Below are positions 1 to 11,999 of a stretch of DNA of 64,000 bases, piece by piece. A program made the position numbers and the translations under genes. The notes beneath the pieces were generated by a model. It did no database searches, was not told the DNA's origin, and saw nothing but the letters and a program-made list of their open reading frames with translations. The DNA comes from Vigna angularis. Taxonomy: Eukaryota > Streptophyta > Magnoliopsida > Fabales > Fabaceae. Where the stretch lies: positions 35,247,029 to 35,311,028 of the forward strand of contig NC_068972.1 of NCBI RefSeq assembly GCF_016808095.1, given 5' to 3'. The stretch's first letter is position 1; every line of letters begins with the position of its first letter.

Positions 1-138
1 AATATATATTTCTAGGCCCATCTAATAACAATAGAAATATATTAGTAGTATATTTGAAGACAATTAATATGTTAACTTTCACTTTTTGTTTCAATCTTAT
101 TAAAATGTTATAAGTTTTGATAATTTAAAGTTGAAAAT

Positions 139-933
139 TGTAACATCCCATTTAATAATGTAAACTACTAAACAAAACATTATAGATGTGATAATCAACC
201 AGCAAAAGAGACAATCATACAACTACTATGTTAGAGTAATTCATAAAGCATGTACTGAGTATAAAGAGTCATATATACATGTTAGGAGAAACTAGAGTAT
301 GCCAAAAGAAAAAGTTTATACAAAACACATGAAGTTTATCTTAAGCTATGTTGTTACATCATCCTCACCCTACATTAGATCAATTGAGACATCTTTGTTT
401 GGTCACACTGTTAAGGTGATTATTGTAAACAATAGAACAAACAGACAAGAAATACGAAAGAAAGAGTAAGTTAATGTACCAAAAAGAACTATCATACAAC
501 ATGTATAGAGATATTAACATATATAAGCATTCACATCAACAAATCCTAACACATGCAATTATTCATACTAGACTCAAGTATCTGAATACATGTATCGATA
601 TTAGACTTTGGCGATTTATGCACTTATAGTAATCTTTATTGTTTTGCAGAGTCATTACCAATGAGTTTCACCTTACCACTCCATTAACATCTTTGGCTAA
701 AGTAAAACCCCTATACTAGGTCCTCCTGCTCCTCTCACCACACACCTACATTTCTTTACTTGAGATTGGATGGTCATTAGAGCGACAAAATATTTCCTAA
801 TGTGGAATTCATACATCAATACATACATTACTGAAATCACTACAAGAAACTTTTCCTTAAAATTTTTTCCACAATATTTACCATTCATACTCACAATCAT
901 GTTATCAATCCATAAAATATAATAATACATATT
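139..933. mobile_element. LTR fragment, family A (truncated)
   Basis: The fragment opens with TGTAACATCCC, the same terminus as the complete solo LTR at 37051. Near 718-780 it shares a block (GGTCCTCCTGCT, then CTCACCAC and a TTGAGAtTGgatGgtCATT stretch) with 37730-37795 in the same orientation. Only the first ~0.8 kb is present; it stops where a different LTR begins with TGTTGATAGG at 934, which suggests that the later element inserted here or that a deletion joined them. No coding sequence is present. The short reading frame at 697-930 is an accident of this repeat. The family assignment rests on a shared terminus and one internal block, with the rest strongly diverged. Confidence 0.55.
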
Positions 934-1850
934 TGTTGATAGGGGGAGCTATGTGAAAGCTAAACTCAAACCCTTGTGTGTTTTTGATGATGACAACAAC
1001 ATAAATGTTTCAATAAGTTACTTGCACAACAACAAAAATGTTTTAATATGCAAACCTACGATTATATGTTTGTTTGTGCTTGAACTATTTGTTTTGCATA
1101 CTTACTATGGTTATGCATGAGTTTATATCAGTGGTATGAATATTCATGGTTTTGAATGATAACACTCTTTGCACAAAGCATATCTGAATGAATTAATCGA
1201 TTATAGTGTTTATATAATCAGTTAGATTCATCAGATATCAGCAAATGCTTAATTGTCGCAAACTGCAAGTTTTAACCGATTACATTATATGTATAATGGA
1301 TTAAAACTCGTGTCTTTACTTATACCTGTTTGTTGAGTGCAGTGATGTGTTTTCAAATGAAAAAGTTTTCAAAATTGTTTAAGTGTTATACTTAACCGAT
1401 TACATGATTTCCTTAATCGGTTAAATTTCGTGCACACTAAAAATTGTTTTCATGATAAGTCTTGACTACCATAACGGTCATATTTTGAATTGTTTTGACT
1501 TATATTAATTGTGCAATCGATTACATTAAATGTGTAATCTGTTAAATATGTTTTAATGTATTAAACACATTACATAATCTGTTAAATTGAAGTGTAGTTT
1601 TCATAATCTGACACATAAATTGATCATGTTATATCATTTATAAATCATACATATTGACATTCAATTACTGCAAATATCAAATTTATTATGATACTAACAT
1701 GTTGAAATGTTGAGAAAGTGTTTTTACAAGTGTTAGAGCAATCAAAATAGGTTCAAAAATCTTATACTCTGTTAAAAACAAAGTTTGCGAATTTTAATAG
1801 ATTACACAAATTACATAATCGATTAAATCTGTCAGATTTTTTAAATTTAA
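934..1850 (+). mobile_element. Copia-type LTR, left copy (partial, SIRE/Maximus-like)
   Basis: It begins TGTTGATAGGGGGAG and continues with TTTTTGATGATGACAACAAC, the same start as the LTR copy at 3871. The two copies stay alignable for several hundred bases (for example GTGCTTGAACTAT near 1076 and 4024). It carries repeated hairpin-like pairs of TTAACCGATTACA and TGTAATCGGTTAAA-type arms near 1197, 1276, 1394, 1514 and 1796. The 3' end of this LTR is not recognisable; around 1850-2040 the sequence passes into the 3' internal region of the same kind of element. The right edge is approximate. The SIRE/Maximus label comes from the polypurine-rich internal region and general LTR appearance, not from any protein. 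Confidence 0.6.
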
Positions 1851-3870
1851 TCGTTATAGCTTGAAACACTTGTTTTACATGTTTTTTTACTTGTTTTCAA
1901 CTGATTTATGAAATGCTAAACAAGTTTCAAATGTTTTAATAAACATGTTTAGCACAAGTCTCAAATCATAGGATGCATAAAGCTCAAAATTGATTTGAAA
2001 ATCGTCATTCTTTTCATATGCATATCTATGAACCATAGTGCTTTGATACTACTCTGATTAAACTGGAATCATATTTTCTATTGCACTATATTTGGTATAT
2101 CATTATTCTTTGTGTATAATACTCTTTGATACATACACATTGCACATGATACATGAGTACTGGAACATGAATTTAATATCAAAATTGTTTTCATGAAAAA
2201 TCAAGCACTATTTACTTTGATACACGACTTGAATTATTATCTTGAGCTTTAATACACATTTTGTTATACATATTATTTTGCTCTGTATAAAATGTTATCA
2301 TGCATTCATAATACTCTTTACTTCATATCTGCTGCATATCAAAATTGAGTATTTTGAATACTGCACATGATAATATAATGGCTTCAAGCATTACTTTTTA
2401 CTTTGATACTTGTTATAATATCTGAAACATGCTTGAATCTTATTCTGAATTTCTTAATTTGTTACATACCTGAAACATTCATTACTATAAGTTATGTTAC
2501 TGAATGATAGGGGGAGAAATTAGAGAAATTAGAGCTACTGCATAATGATAGGGGGAACATCAGTTTCTGATATTAATCTGTAAAAATTACATATTGATGT
2601 ATCTCTGAATGCTATTCTGTTTCTAATTCATGATACCTTTTTTGCTAATGCCCAAAGGGGGAGAAAGTAGTGATGCTAGTGAAAGGAGGAGAAATTATTC
2701 ATATTAGAAATTGGTAAAACAGAAAATAATTGATAAAAGGTTTAATCATTTGTGAAGTCCTTATTTAGGGTGAGAATCTCAAATTGGTCCTTTTCTTTTT
2801 TGGCGTCTCAATTGGGTCCTTATTTTGTGAAAATTGCAATAATTACACCCCTACCGTTAAATTGGGCCTAACGGCGTTATAGTTAAGTTGACATGGCATG
2901 GTAATGTTGGCTTTAAATGACGTTAAACACCCAATCAACCAATGGGAGGCAGCCACCTCATCAGATCTTGCCACATCAGCTTCATCTCTTCCACTAGAAA
3001 CCCTAATTCTCTTTCTCCTTCCTTATGTCGTCGTCAATATCCCTCAACCAACAACCACCTCCTGTCACCACGAGCTCCACCATGTGTCGCCAAGATCCTT
3101 CAAGAACCCTAATCACGAGCTTCCCAAATCCTTCATCCCTAGAAACCTGCAGCAAATCAGAAACCTAATTAATCCCAATTTTTAGAAACTCTCAAATCAA
3201 CCATGGCAGCACAACCAATTTCATTACGAACTCAGGTCACCGTGACGTAATTAGTTCGCATCAGTATCCATTCTCTCTGTCGCAGAGACACCACAACCAT
3301 GGAAAACAACCACCATGAGCATCCATTTGCACACACATAAACAAAAGAAAAACTCAATAGCAAACAAAACCCACCATCTTTTTTGCAACCTGCGAAACCC
3401 ATTAACGCACCACTGTGAGACCCTTCCTCGCGCATCCACCAAATCGGACCACCGTGACTCACCCAGATCGCAACCAATCTTCTCCTTTCAGAGCGAATCC
3501 ACCAAACCCAATCGCAAGTTCGTCTACCTAGTTTGCGCAAACCGCGCCTCTATCTTCCTCGAGCAACCACCACTGTGAAGCCAACCTCCATTCTCGTTCC
3601 CAATTCGCACCTGCACAGAATTAACATCAGCATGCCACGTTTAAGTGATTATAACACTGTTAGACCCAATTTAACGATAGGAGTGTAATTGTTGCAATTT
3701 TTACAAAAATAAGGACTCAGTTGAGACGCCAAAAAAAGAAAATGACTAATTTGAGATTCTCACCCCAAATAAGAACCTCGCGAATGATTAAACCTTGATA
3801 AAACAATTTCTGGTTGTGCATCATGGTTGTGTTGTACATCATTGTTGTGCATCATCAAAAAAGGGGGAGA
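1851..3870 (+). mobile_element. 3' internal (non-coding) region of copia-type element with polypurine tract
   Basis: This stretch contains several GGGGGAGAA/GGGGGAACA blocks (2510, 2551, 2656) and ends in the polypurine tract AAAAAAGGGGGAGA at 3857-3870, directly before the LTR start at 3871. Such a series of G-rich tracts 5' of the right LTR is typical of SIRE-type copia elements. No gag or pol coding is left between the two LTR copies, so the element is an internal-deletion derivative. A MULE (2739-3794) has inserted into this region; removing it and one copy of its 9-bp duplication restores a continuous sequence. Confidence 0.6.
2739..3794. mobile_element. Mutator-like element (MULE), 1056 bp, with perfect 9-bp target-site duplication
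   Basis: The termini are GGTTTAATCATTtGtGaaG and its inverted counterpart ending CGAATGATTAAACC. The terminal inverted repeats run inward for about 150 bp (the left arm includes CTCAATTGGGTCCTTATTTT; the right arm has the reverse complement). TTGATAAAA occurs immediately outside both ends (2730-2738 and 3795-3803), a 9-bp duplication diagnostic of Mutator-type insertion. The interior (about 2900-3620) is distinctly richer in G and C than the surroundings and has short open frames on both strands (for example 2898-3185 plus, 3232-3540 minus). None is recognisable as a known protein, and there is no transposase. It is therefore non-autonomous, with possible captured host DNA. Confidence 0.88.
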
Positions 3871-5299
3871 TGTTGATAGGAGGAGAAATGTGAATGCTAA
3901 AGTCAATCCCTTTTGTGTTTGGTTTTTTATGATGACAACACATATATGTTTCCATGACAACAACATAAATGTTTTAATTGTTTCTTGCACACATTATGCA
4001 AAGTTGTGTTTATATATTTGCTTGTGCTTGAACTATATGTTATGCATATTCATTGTTTAAGAATGAATCTTTGAATATGTTGTTTTTGATGATGTACATG
4101 ATGGTGAACATTGTATAATGGACATTTTTGTTTATGGACATTAAGGATCTGTTTTATAGTTATCTTGCACAAAATGGCATTACAAATGTTTGATATTATT
4201 GATGTGTGTGCTTGATAAATGTATTAATGATTGGAAAAAGGTTTACATGGTTAAACAGATTGAAAATGTATTTCTGGTATAATTTAATCTGTTAAGCAAT
4301 CCATGTAATATGTTAAATTTTCAGATTTCTTATATACTTTATTGGAGACAAACTATTCTAACATAATCTGGTATACAATGTGCATAACTGATTAAGTAAG
4401 AAAGTTAGCCAATACATGTTTTCAAAAGAGTGAAAATCTGGTTACGTGTTTTCAAAAGAATGAAAATCTGATTTAAAAGAAGGTTGAAATTGAAATTTTG
4501 CTTAAGTGTTGGATATAACCGATTACATAAGTTGTATAATATGTTAAGTCATTTTCATATGATGAATTTAATTTCTTTCAAGTCAATACAGTTATAACGG
4601 TCATATTGCATTTATTTTTGGCTGTTAAGAATTGTTTAATTGATTGCATGCGCCATAAAATCGGTTAAAAGTTGAATTTCGAAATGTTGTCAAAAACTGC
4701 TAAACTAGCAGGAAAAACGTAGTCGATTACATTAATAGCGTAATCGATTAAAATGCGTTAGGATTTCAAAAATCCTATAAATAATTGTCTTGTGCGCTGT
4801 TTCAAACTAATATCTGAACATTCAATTTCATAATTGATATTTTGATCGAGTTTGATTGCAGAAAGTGTCCAAGAACCATCTTGAAGAATCAAGGATCAAC
4901 TTTGGGTTTATACATCAAGATTCTATCAAGAAATTTGCTTAAAGGTTGCTAATCATATCTGCACTATTGGAGTGTCTACTGTGAAGATCAGGTTTATCCT
5001 TTTCAATCTGTAGATTAAGTTTCTGTGCGTTTGTGTCAGAGGAGAGAATTGTGTGTGTTCTCATTTGAGAGTTAGGATCTCTCTCAAGGTTTTCTTAGAG
5101 AGTGGAATTGCTCTAAGGTTACAGAAAGTTGGGATTGCTTTCTAGGTTGTGAGAATGTGAGGGTGTTCACCTCTTGTTTACTGTAATTGATTTTGAGTGG
5201 GGAAGGAGAGTGCATTGAGAGATATTCTTTGTATTCTTGCTTGTAACTCAACCATTATAGTGATATCCTTCAACTAAGATTGTTGAAGAAGACTGGATG
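3871..5299 (+). mobile_element. Copia-type LTR, right copy
   Basis: It starts TGTTGATAGGAGGAG right after the polypurine tract and parallels the left copy at 934. TTAACCGATTACA/TGTAATCGATTAAA arm pairs occur near 4515, 4635 and 4721. Downstream (about 4800-5290) is an R/U5-like stretch with a run of GAGAG, TTGCTCTAAGG and TTGTATTCTTGC motifs, ending near AAGAAGACTGGATGT. The expected CA end and a primer-binding site cannot be fixed, because the sequence changes at about 5300 into a different repeat with GGCGCT motifs. The right edge is approximate. Confidence 0.6.
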
Positions 5300-6200
5300 T
5301 GGCGCTTAGTGGTGCCCTATCATTCTTTGTATTCTTGCTTGTTCCAAATCTGTAGTGAAAAGTGGCGCTCAGTGGTGCCCTGTCACCACCTAGTGACAAA
5401 ACATTCACATTTTCTCGTGCTCAACGGTATAAGTCTGGCGTTCACAATCTAAAGCTAAAATGCTCCCAAACTTGCATAATGAATTGGCGCTTAACGCCAG
5501 CTTGCTACTGCTCAGCGTGATATCAGATATCAATAGAAGAAAATTTAGTGATTTGTGAAAGTGGAACCTATTCAACTGATCAAATCGATATTCCATTCTT
5601 ATTACTTGGGTCAAAAACAATTTTTAATGCCAGGACACATACTAATTGGCTCAATTGATCATGTTTTCATTTCCCCATGACTCAACATAACTAATTCAAC
5701 AAGACAACACTTAAAACAATCAACATCAACAAATCAACCAATTTCAGAGAAATCAAACATGCAAATTATCATTCTCAAAACATTTATAACTTTATAATAA
5801 GACAATTAGCTTCATTTATTTGAGAGACAACCAAACCACTCAATAATCCCTAAAACACTTTTAAACCCTCAAAGAATTGTGTCGACCTCTATGAACAACA
5901 CAAACATGATCATAGCAAACCATTAGGACCACTGGCAAGCATATATTCTTAAAGAAAGCCAAACAACAATGCAAACCTAGATGATCCATATGCATAGGAA
6001 GAATGTACATACTAAGAAAAATGACAAAAAATCAATTTACTCTATTAAAGAAACTGATTGAATAGAAGTGGAGAGCTCACTTCAAGGATCACCCTAGTAA
6101 TTCAATCTTCAAAAAGATGGACAAAAGGTTAGAAACTCTAAAGAGAAGTGAGAAAACTCTATAAAAAGAATTTAGAGAAATGATGTGATTTAAGATAATG
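5300..6200. repeat. Fragment of another retroelement with GGCGCTcAGTGGTGCC motifs
   Basis: Short related motifs recur: GGCGCTTAGTGGTGCC (about 5301), GGCGCTCAGTGGTGCC (about 5364), GGCGTT near 5437, GGCGCTTAACGCC (about 5486, a palindrome) and GCTCAGCG (about 5511). TTCTTTGTATTCTTGCTTG is present at 5227 and again at 5325, so part of the adjoining LTR has been duplicated across the boundary. The rest is AT-rich with no coding potential; the frame at 5405-5620 (minus) is not protein-like. It looks like the end of a second LTR family spliced onto the copia LTR. The family is not identified. Confidence 0.4.
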
Positions 6201-6554
6201 AAACTCTTTTATAAAAATTTATTTATATTATAAACTTTTAATATTATCGAATCACATTATAGAGAGGTATTAATTCTAAAACACGTCTTTCTATGCTCTT
6301 AAAAAATAAAATAAAAATGAACTCCATAAATATAATTTCTTTTTATAATATTAAGAAGTGTGTTTTTTATATTATAAATATATATTTTAAAGCTTTAAAT
6401 GAACTATTAAGTATTATCTTTTAGTTTATTTTGTTAAAAATGTAATTATTTAAAACTTTTACGAAGTTCTATGTAAACATAATTCATGTTAAATTTTTTT
6501 AAATAATATCAATTTAATTTTTATATAGTAAAAATACAAAGAATATTCAATAAT

Positions 6555-6557
<3 letters not shown>

Positions 6558-6592
<35 letters not shown>
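6558..6592. repeat. (AT)n microsatellite
   Basis: About 35 bp of uninterrupted TA dinucleotides. Confidence 0.97.
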
Positions 6593-6595
<3 letters not shown>

Positions 6596-6683
6596 CTTTG
6601 ATATAAAAAAATGATAAACATAATTTTTCATTAACAAACTATTTAATTATTAATACATTCATACATATATAATTATTAATACA

Positions 6684-6686
<3 letters not shown>

Positions 6687-6721
<35 letters not shown>
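6687..6721. repeat. (AT)n microsatellite
   Basis: About 35 bp of uninterrupted AT dinucleotides, following a partial duplication of the preceding ATTCATA segment. Confidence 0.97.
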
Positions 6722-6726
<5 letters not shown>

Positions 6727-7014
6727 GTAAATAATATAATTTTAATAAATAAAATTAAAATATTTTTTTAAATTTAATTTTATTAAATAATCAAGTAGAA
6801 ATTATAGAAAAATAAAATATTTTAAATATAAGTTATTCTTTAATAATACATATTTTTAAAATATAGTTTAAAAATTAATGATTTTTAAAATGTGTTTAAG
6901 GACATCAATTAATAGAAGTAATTATTTATTTATTTTAAAAATTAACTAATTTTTAACATTTCTTTTACATATGTATATCATGGTTTGAATTGATTAATAA
7001 AAAATTTTTCACAC

Positions 7015-7016
<2 letters not shown>

Positions 7017-7071
<55 letters not shown>
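7017..7071. repeat. (AT)n microsatellite
   Basis: About 55 bp of uninterrupted AT dinucleotides. Confidence 0.97.
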
Positions 7072-7076
<5 letters not shown>

Positions 7077-9050
7077 TTAATTAACAAGTCATGATAATTT
7101 ATTTTCATTCAAATCCAACATGCAGTAATCACAAAGACTATATATAGATATATACACTAAGATAATTGAAACTTTTAGGAAAGAGGTATATTAAAAATGT
7201 TCTACAAAGAAAATAATATATAAATCAATACAAAAAAAACTTAAATTTACAAACAAACCTAAGAGAGATGACGAAGATAAATTCATTATAACATATGTTA
7301 TACATCCACACATATCACAATGTTAAGAACTCTTTCATTTATTTTTATTACCTAATATCTTAGTCTAGGTGACTTAGATTATTATTGAACTATGGAAATC
7401 TCTGCTACCACAAGGATATCAATACTTAATACACAACACAAACAATAACTCACATGTAATCCCACACATATAACTATAATTTCATATAATTCTCATCAAT
7501 TTAGCAAACATTTTTATATAATATAATTCATTCAAATAAAAACAAAAATCAATCATATAAAACATACATGGTTAAAGACAAATATATATTTTTTTTAGAA
7601 AAAAGTGAGAGTAAAACATTTATGGATTTGAATTTGAAGAGTGTATTGGGCCTATTATGCATTGATAAAGATAAAGACTTATGTATGAAAATAAATTATC
7701 ACTTAAAGTTTAGAAACAAAATGTGTTAAAATATGATGATTTAAAGTAGGAAATGTTACTTGAAGTTAGTAAGAAGCAAGTAGTACATCAAGACGTATAA
7801 GATTTCAAAGAGTTTTATTAGTGGCATGGTATCTAGAAAGATATAGACAAGTTTGCAGTTGGTTATTTAACTTATTAAAAAAAATTCAACAAAGAGGTCA
7901 ATTACATTAAATGCAAAATAATGTTTGTCATCATAACTCAAAACCCTTCATTAATGTAACATAGAAATCAAAAGGACAAATAACTCTACAAGTTCAGAGA
8001 CTAAAACCCAGCCATAATTAAAGCTTGCTAGTTGACTATCTACTTGCATATGAAATTCAGTCTCACCTTGACCAAACTAGCTGGTCATCACTGCAACAAA
8101 AAAACTTTACCCCTTTTCCAATAATTCGGAAAGAGTTATGTCAATAAAGTCATTCAAACACATTTGTGGCACACATGTCAAAACTTCTGAACTTGGAGAC
8201 TTGTGTACATACTCAACTTGTATCAACATCCTACCCAAGAAAGAAAGACTTCAATTCCTTCATAAAGCTCAACATTTTTCACTAATAAATGGACATTCAA
8301 TGCATATATACATTGTGTCCTCTCTTTATGTGGTATTTTATTTAGCTTAACTTTTCATAAATTCACTGCTCAACAACCACATTGCATTCAATTCAATATG
8401 AAAAGCTCGATCAGGGAGTGTTACCCACTTAAGTTAATTACTTTCTTTTTATCCATATTATTTAATCCAAAACTTTTACTTAACCATAGTAGAGTTTTTA
8501 GACAACTGAATCATCCTCTAATAAGGTTGACCTACTTTGCAAAAATATTCTCTAGAATCAATCACATGTAGAGATAATAACAGGTCGAATCGGACACAAA
8601 TAGTGTTTACCTGTAACTCGATCCGCATGCAAAACTCAGTCAAAACAATTGGATTTAGCTACAGTACAATGTGTAAATTTTTATCTTATTTCTTATAATT
8701 TTTATTTTTTAGATCCTTCAAAATTTTTAAAACAATGTATTTAGTTTGTTATTCATGTTGAAATAAAAGAATAAAATTGTATTTTACCAATTTTAAGACT
8801 TTTTTTAATGTATCACATGTTGTCGTTATATTGTAACACTTAAAAGAATAAACATTTTGTTCTATATGCAACTATCTAAATAGTGTTATATGATACAAGG
8901 AATTAAATTTTTTTAATTTTCAAAAGATAAAAAAATATAAAGACTAAAATAAAAATTCACTCAATTTATATTAAACTTATATATAACTTCAAAATAAATC
9001 AAACACAACATTAAAAAAAAAAGTTAAAAAACAACACCTACACGGTTAGA

Positions 9051-9835
9051 GAGTTCTATCAATCCAAAGAAAAATAAACCCACCTATTTTGGACAATATT
9101 GGTATTGCCTCCTCCATTTCCACAATACTAAATGCACCCCATATCTAAAAATTCTCACTAAAATCTTGTAAAAAAAATTATTCTAGAAATTTCAAAAAAT
9201 TTGATCCAATATTTTTTTCAAAACATGTGATCCAGAAATCATTTTGAGGGTAAAATTTTCATTTTGAAATTTGATGGTGCTCAAAGAAATTGTGCGGTGT
9301 AGAAAGCAAAAGCCTAATGTTGGATTTGGTGAGCAAACTTCTAGATTGAACGGGATAATTACTTTTTTGTACTGCCGTGCTTTCTTGTTGTATCTATACG
9401 GAAGTGTAACATGTTTGGGTTGTAGAGTTCGTATAAATCTAGTTTTGAATTTGAAAGATATTTTGGATTGTGTAATATGAAAATGTTTTTTAAATTGTGT
9501 AATTCATAACACATTTTTAGAATTCCATATTATATAATTACTAATCCATTTTCACATAGATTGTATGTTCCGATATGTATTTCCATATTATTTAATATAA
9601 AATACATTCATAGATAATATAATTTAGAATTTGAATGCATTTTTGGATTATACAATTTAAGAATATATTATAAGTTATATAATCTAGAATTTATTTTTTA
9701 ATTGATTTATTTTTATTATGTGAAACAGATTTTAAATTGTGTGATTCAACTAACATACACTTATTTTTTGTAAGAAAAAAAAGGAGGTGTAATAAACAAT
9801 AAAGGGAGTGCCATTAACAACATTAGCCTTTCTAT
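9051..9835. repeat. Degenerate repeat tract, first copy
   Basis: After a short, less AT-rich part (9250-9440), the stretch 9440-9760 is built from diverged units of the form TTTGGATTATATAATTTAGA-ATTTGAATGCAT. The same style of unit reappears at 11450-11890, and a block with GGAAGCAAAGa/AGAAAGCAAAAG precedes both tracts. The frame at 9271-9480 lies across the boundary and is not convincing as a gene. This may be a transposon with degenerate subterminal repeats, but no termini or duplication were found. Confidence 0.4.
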
Positions 9836-11240
9836 GATTATCCATTACCATTCAAAACTTTAAGTTTTCCACTGAAAAGAATCAACTACAATTCTCATTC
9901 TTTAGTCAAAAACACTTTTTTCAGTTGTTAGTTACAACTAACTAACTACCTTTATTATCCTTTTACTTTATTCTCTGTTAAAGCAAAGTAACTACTTTGT
10001 TCATTTTATATTCTTTTGCATTTTTTTTTCAAAAAAAATGATTCATGAATTATATATTCTTTACGGATTCAATTACTTGTAACTTATTTATTTATTTTAT
10101 TTCAGTTTGATTTATCCATTAACAAAAAATTCCATCAAATTTCTTAAATTTGAAAAGCACAAGTTAACGATTTTTTTTTCAATGATAAAAAAATATTAAT
10201 TTTAATTTACACATACACAATTTATAAAAAAAAATAATGATTTATGAAATTAAATAAAAATAATAATAATGATTTATGAAATTAATGATATCAATTTTAG
10301 TAGATGAAATATTTGTGCTATTACCATCCGAAGATTTTTAAATATTTTTTTAATTTTATCGTATTATATTTTTACTTTTATCATATTTGTTTGAACGTTC
10401 TCAATTTAATGTTATAAACAAGCAATGTTCTTTTTTTTTTTAAATTAATGGTAATAATGTTAAGACAATAAAGCATGGTATAAAATTAATTGTAATGATA
10501 TTACAAAAATGGCATATAAAATAAATAATGAGTAATATATTATTGATGAAAGTTGACTTTGTAATAAAAAAAAAACGTGGCACACGAGAAATTGAAAATG
10601 GATGTTATTAAAATAATTTTTATCATCATGAATTTTACTAAAAATATTACCTTAAATCGTTTTTAAAAGATATAATGAAATTGAAAAAATCATTATGAAA
10701 ACTTTCCAGTACTGAATTTTAAAAGAATTATATTATTATAATTTTGAAAACTAAGAGATAGGATTGAATCATTTAATAAGATGGAGAACAAATTCAATTA
10801 AATACATAAATGATGGTGCAAAAAGTAATTAATTAAGTTTGTTGAAAGAGATTATTGTGGACTTTTACATTGCTATTAATGGGGGACATTTATCTTCCAA
10901 CTTTTTCTTAAATTTAAGGAATATATGGTAATGTTTTGTGATAAAGAGATAAACATAGAATAAGGTTGTTGAATTTAAAAGGTTACAGGAGGGAACAAAA
11001 TATGCATTAGAAGTAGTAAAGTTTATGGAATGTAAAGAAAAAGTGACTTCTATATAACATACCCTCATTTAATTTCAACTATCTTTATTTTGAACTCTTT
11101 GGAACCATCTTCACTTTGTACAGATTTTTCAAATATCTTCGTGAATTTTTCATGTAATTACATGTTTGAAATTATAATTTTATAAACACGTTTTATCTAT
11201 TCAACAAAGAAATAATTGAAAAATAAATTTAAAGTTGATT
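9836..11240. other. AT-rich intergenic DNA, nothing recognised
   Basis: No protein-like frame, RNA gene or repeat with clear ends was seen. The frame at 10865-11068 (minus) lacks any recognisable feature. Confidence 0.55.
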
Positions 11241-11612
11241 TTATTACTTTTGGATTCTACCTATCTTTTATTTTGGAATTGTATTCTGAGACTACTTCCA
11301 TTGCTCATTAATTTTGGGCCTATAGTTAGGAATTTGAGAGGTGCAGGAAGCAAAGACTTCATTAGTAAAAAGGGAGGTGGTAATATGAACTCGTGAGTAC
11401 CTTTTTCCCATACCTCCATAGGCTGAAAAAACCTCAAAACTGACCGATGAATAAGAAATATTTGGATTAATATAATTAAGAAGTTATACAATTTAGAATT
11501 CAAATGTATTTTCGATTGTATAATTCAGTATATTTCAAGTCATGTAACTAAAGATATATTGCATATTAATGTATTTTTAGTTGTACAAAATATATAAATG
11601 TATCTATTGATT

Positions 11613-11678
<66 letters not shown>

Positions 11679-11900
11679 GTATTCCAAATTACTAATTGAT
11701 AAATCTGTTATGAATTATCTAATCTAGAAATTTAAAATGCATTTATAGATAAAAAATATATTTTAGATTCAGAAATCTAAAAGTCTAAAATACATGCAAA
11801 TGTATTTTAGATTATATAACCTAAATTTTAAAAAGTATGTTTAATTGCATAATTTAAAATATATTTTTATTAAAATATAAAAACTTAGAAAATAGAGTAT
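11241..11900. repeat. Degenerate repeat tract, second copy, with (AT)n run
   Basis: Diverged units of the form TTTAGATTATATAAcCTAaA and AATGTATTTTtG recur between 11450 and 11890, in the same style as 9440-9760. A long (AT)n run (11615-11675) interrupts the tract. A minus-strand frame at 11261-11503 contains a low-complexity leucine/proline-rich stretch that could be a relic of transposon coding, but I do not recognise it. Confidence 0.4.
11615..11675. repeat. (AT)n microsatellite
   Basis: About 60 bp of uninterrupted AT dinucleotides inside the degenerate repeat tract. Confidence 0.97.
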
Positions 11901-11999
11901 TAGAATTGATAAGTGTTTTAAAATAATGAGATCGAATATTTTAATGTTAAAATAATTTGATAATATAAATAAAATTTCATAAACTTGTCTCATTATCTA

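Larger units (their letters stand above)
6201..9050. other. AT-rich intergenic DNA without recognisable genes
   Basis: The stretch is mostly A/T with three long (AT)n runs annotated separately and a small duplication (ATTATTAATACATTCATA at 6642 and 6671). The open frame at 8138-8350 has no recognisable domain and no flanking splice or promoter context. Nothing else is supported. Confidence 0.6.

Noticed and set aside
3232..3578. Overlapping frames on both strands at 3.2-3.6 kb
   Set aside because: They are inside the MULE at 2739-3794, with no recognisable domain or promoter; overlapping long frames on both strands point to composition.
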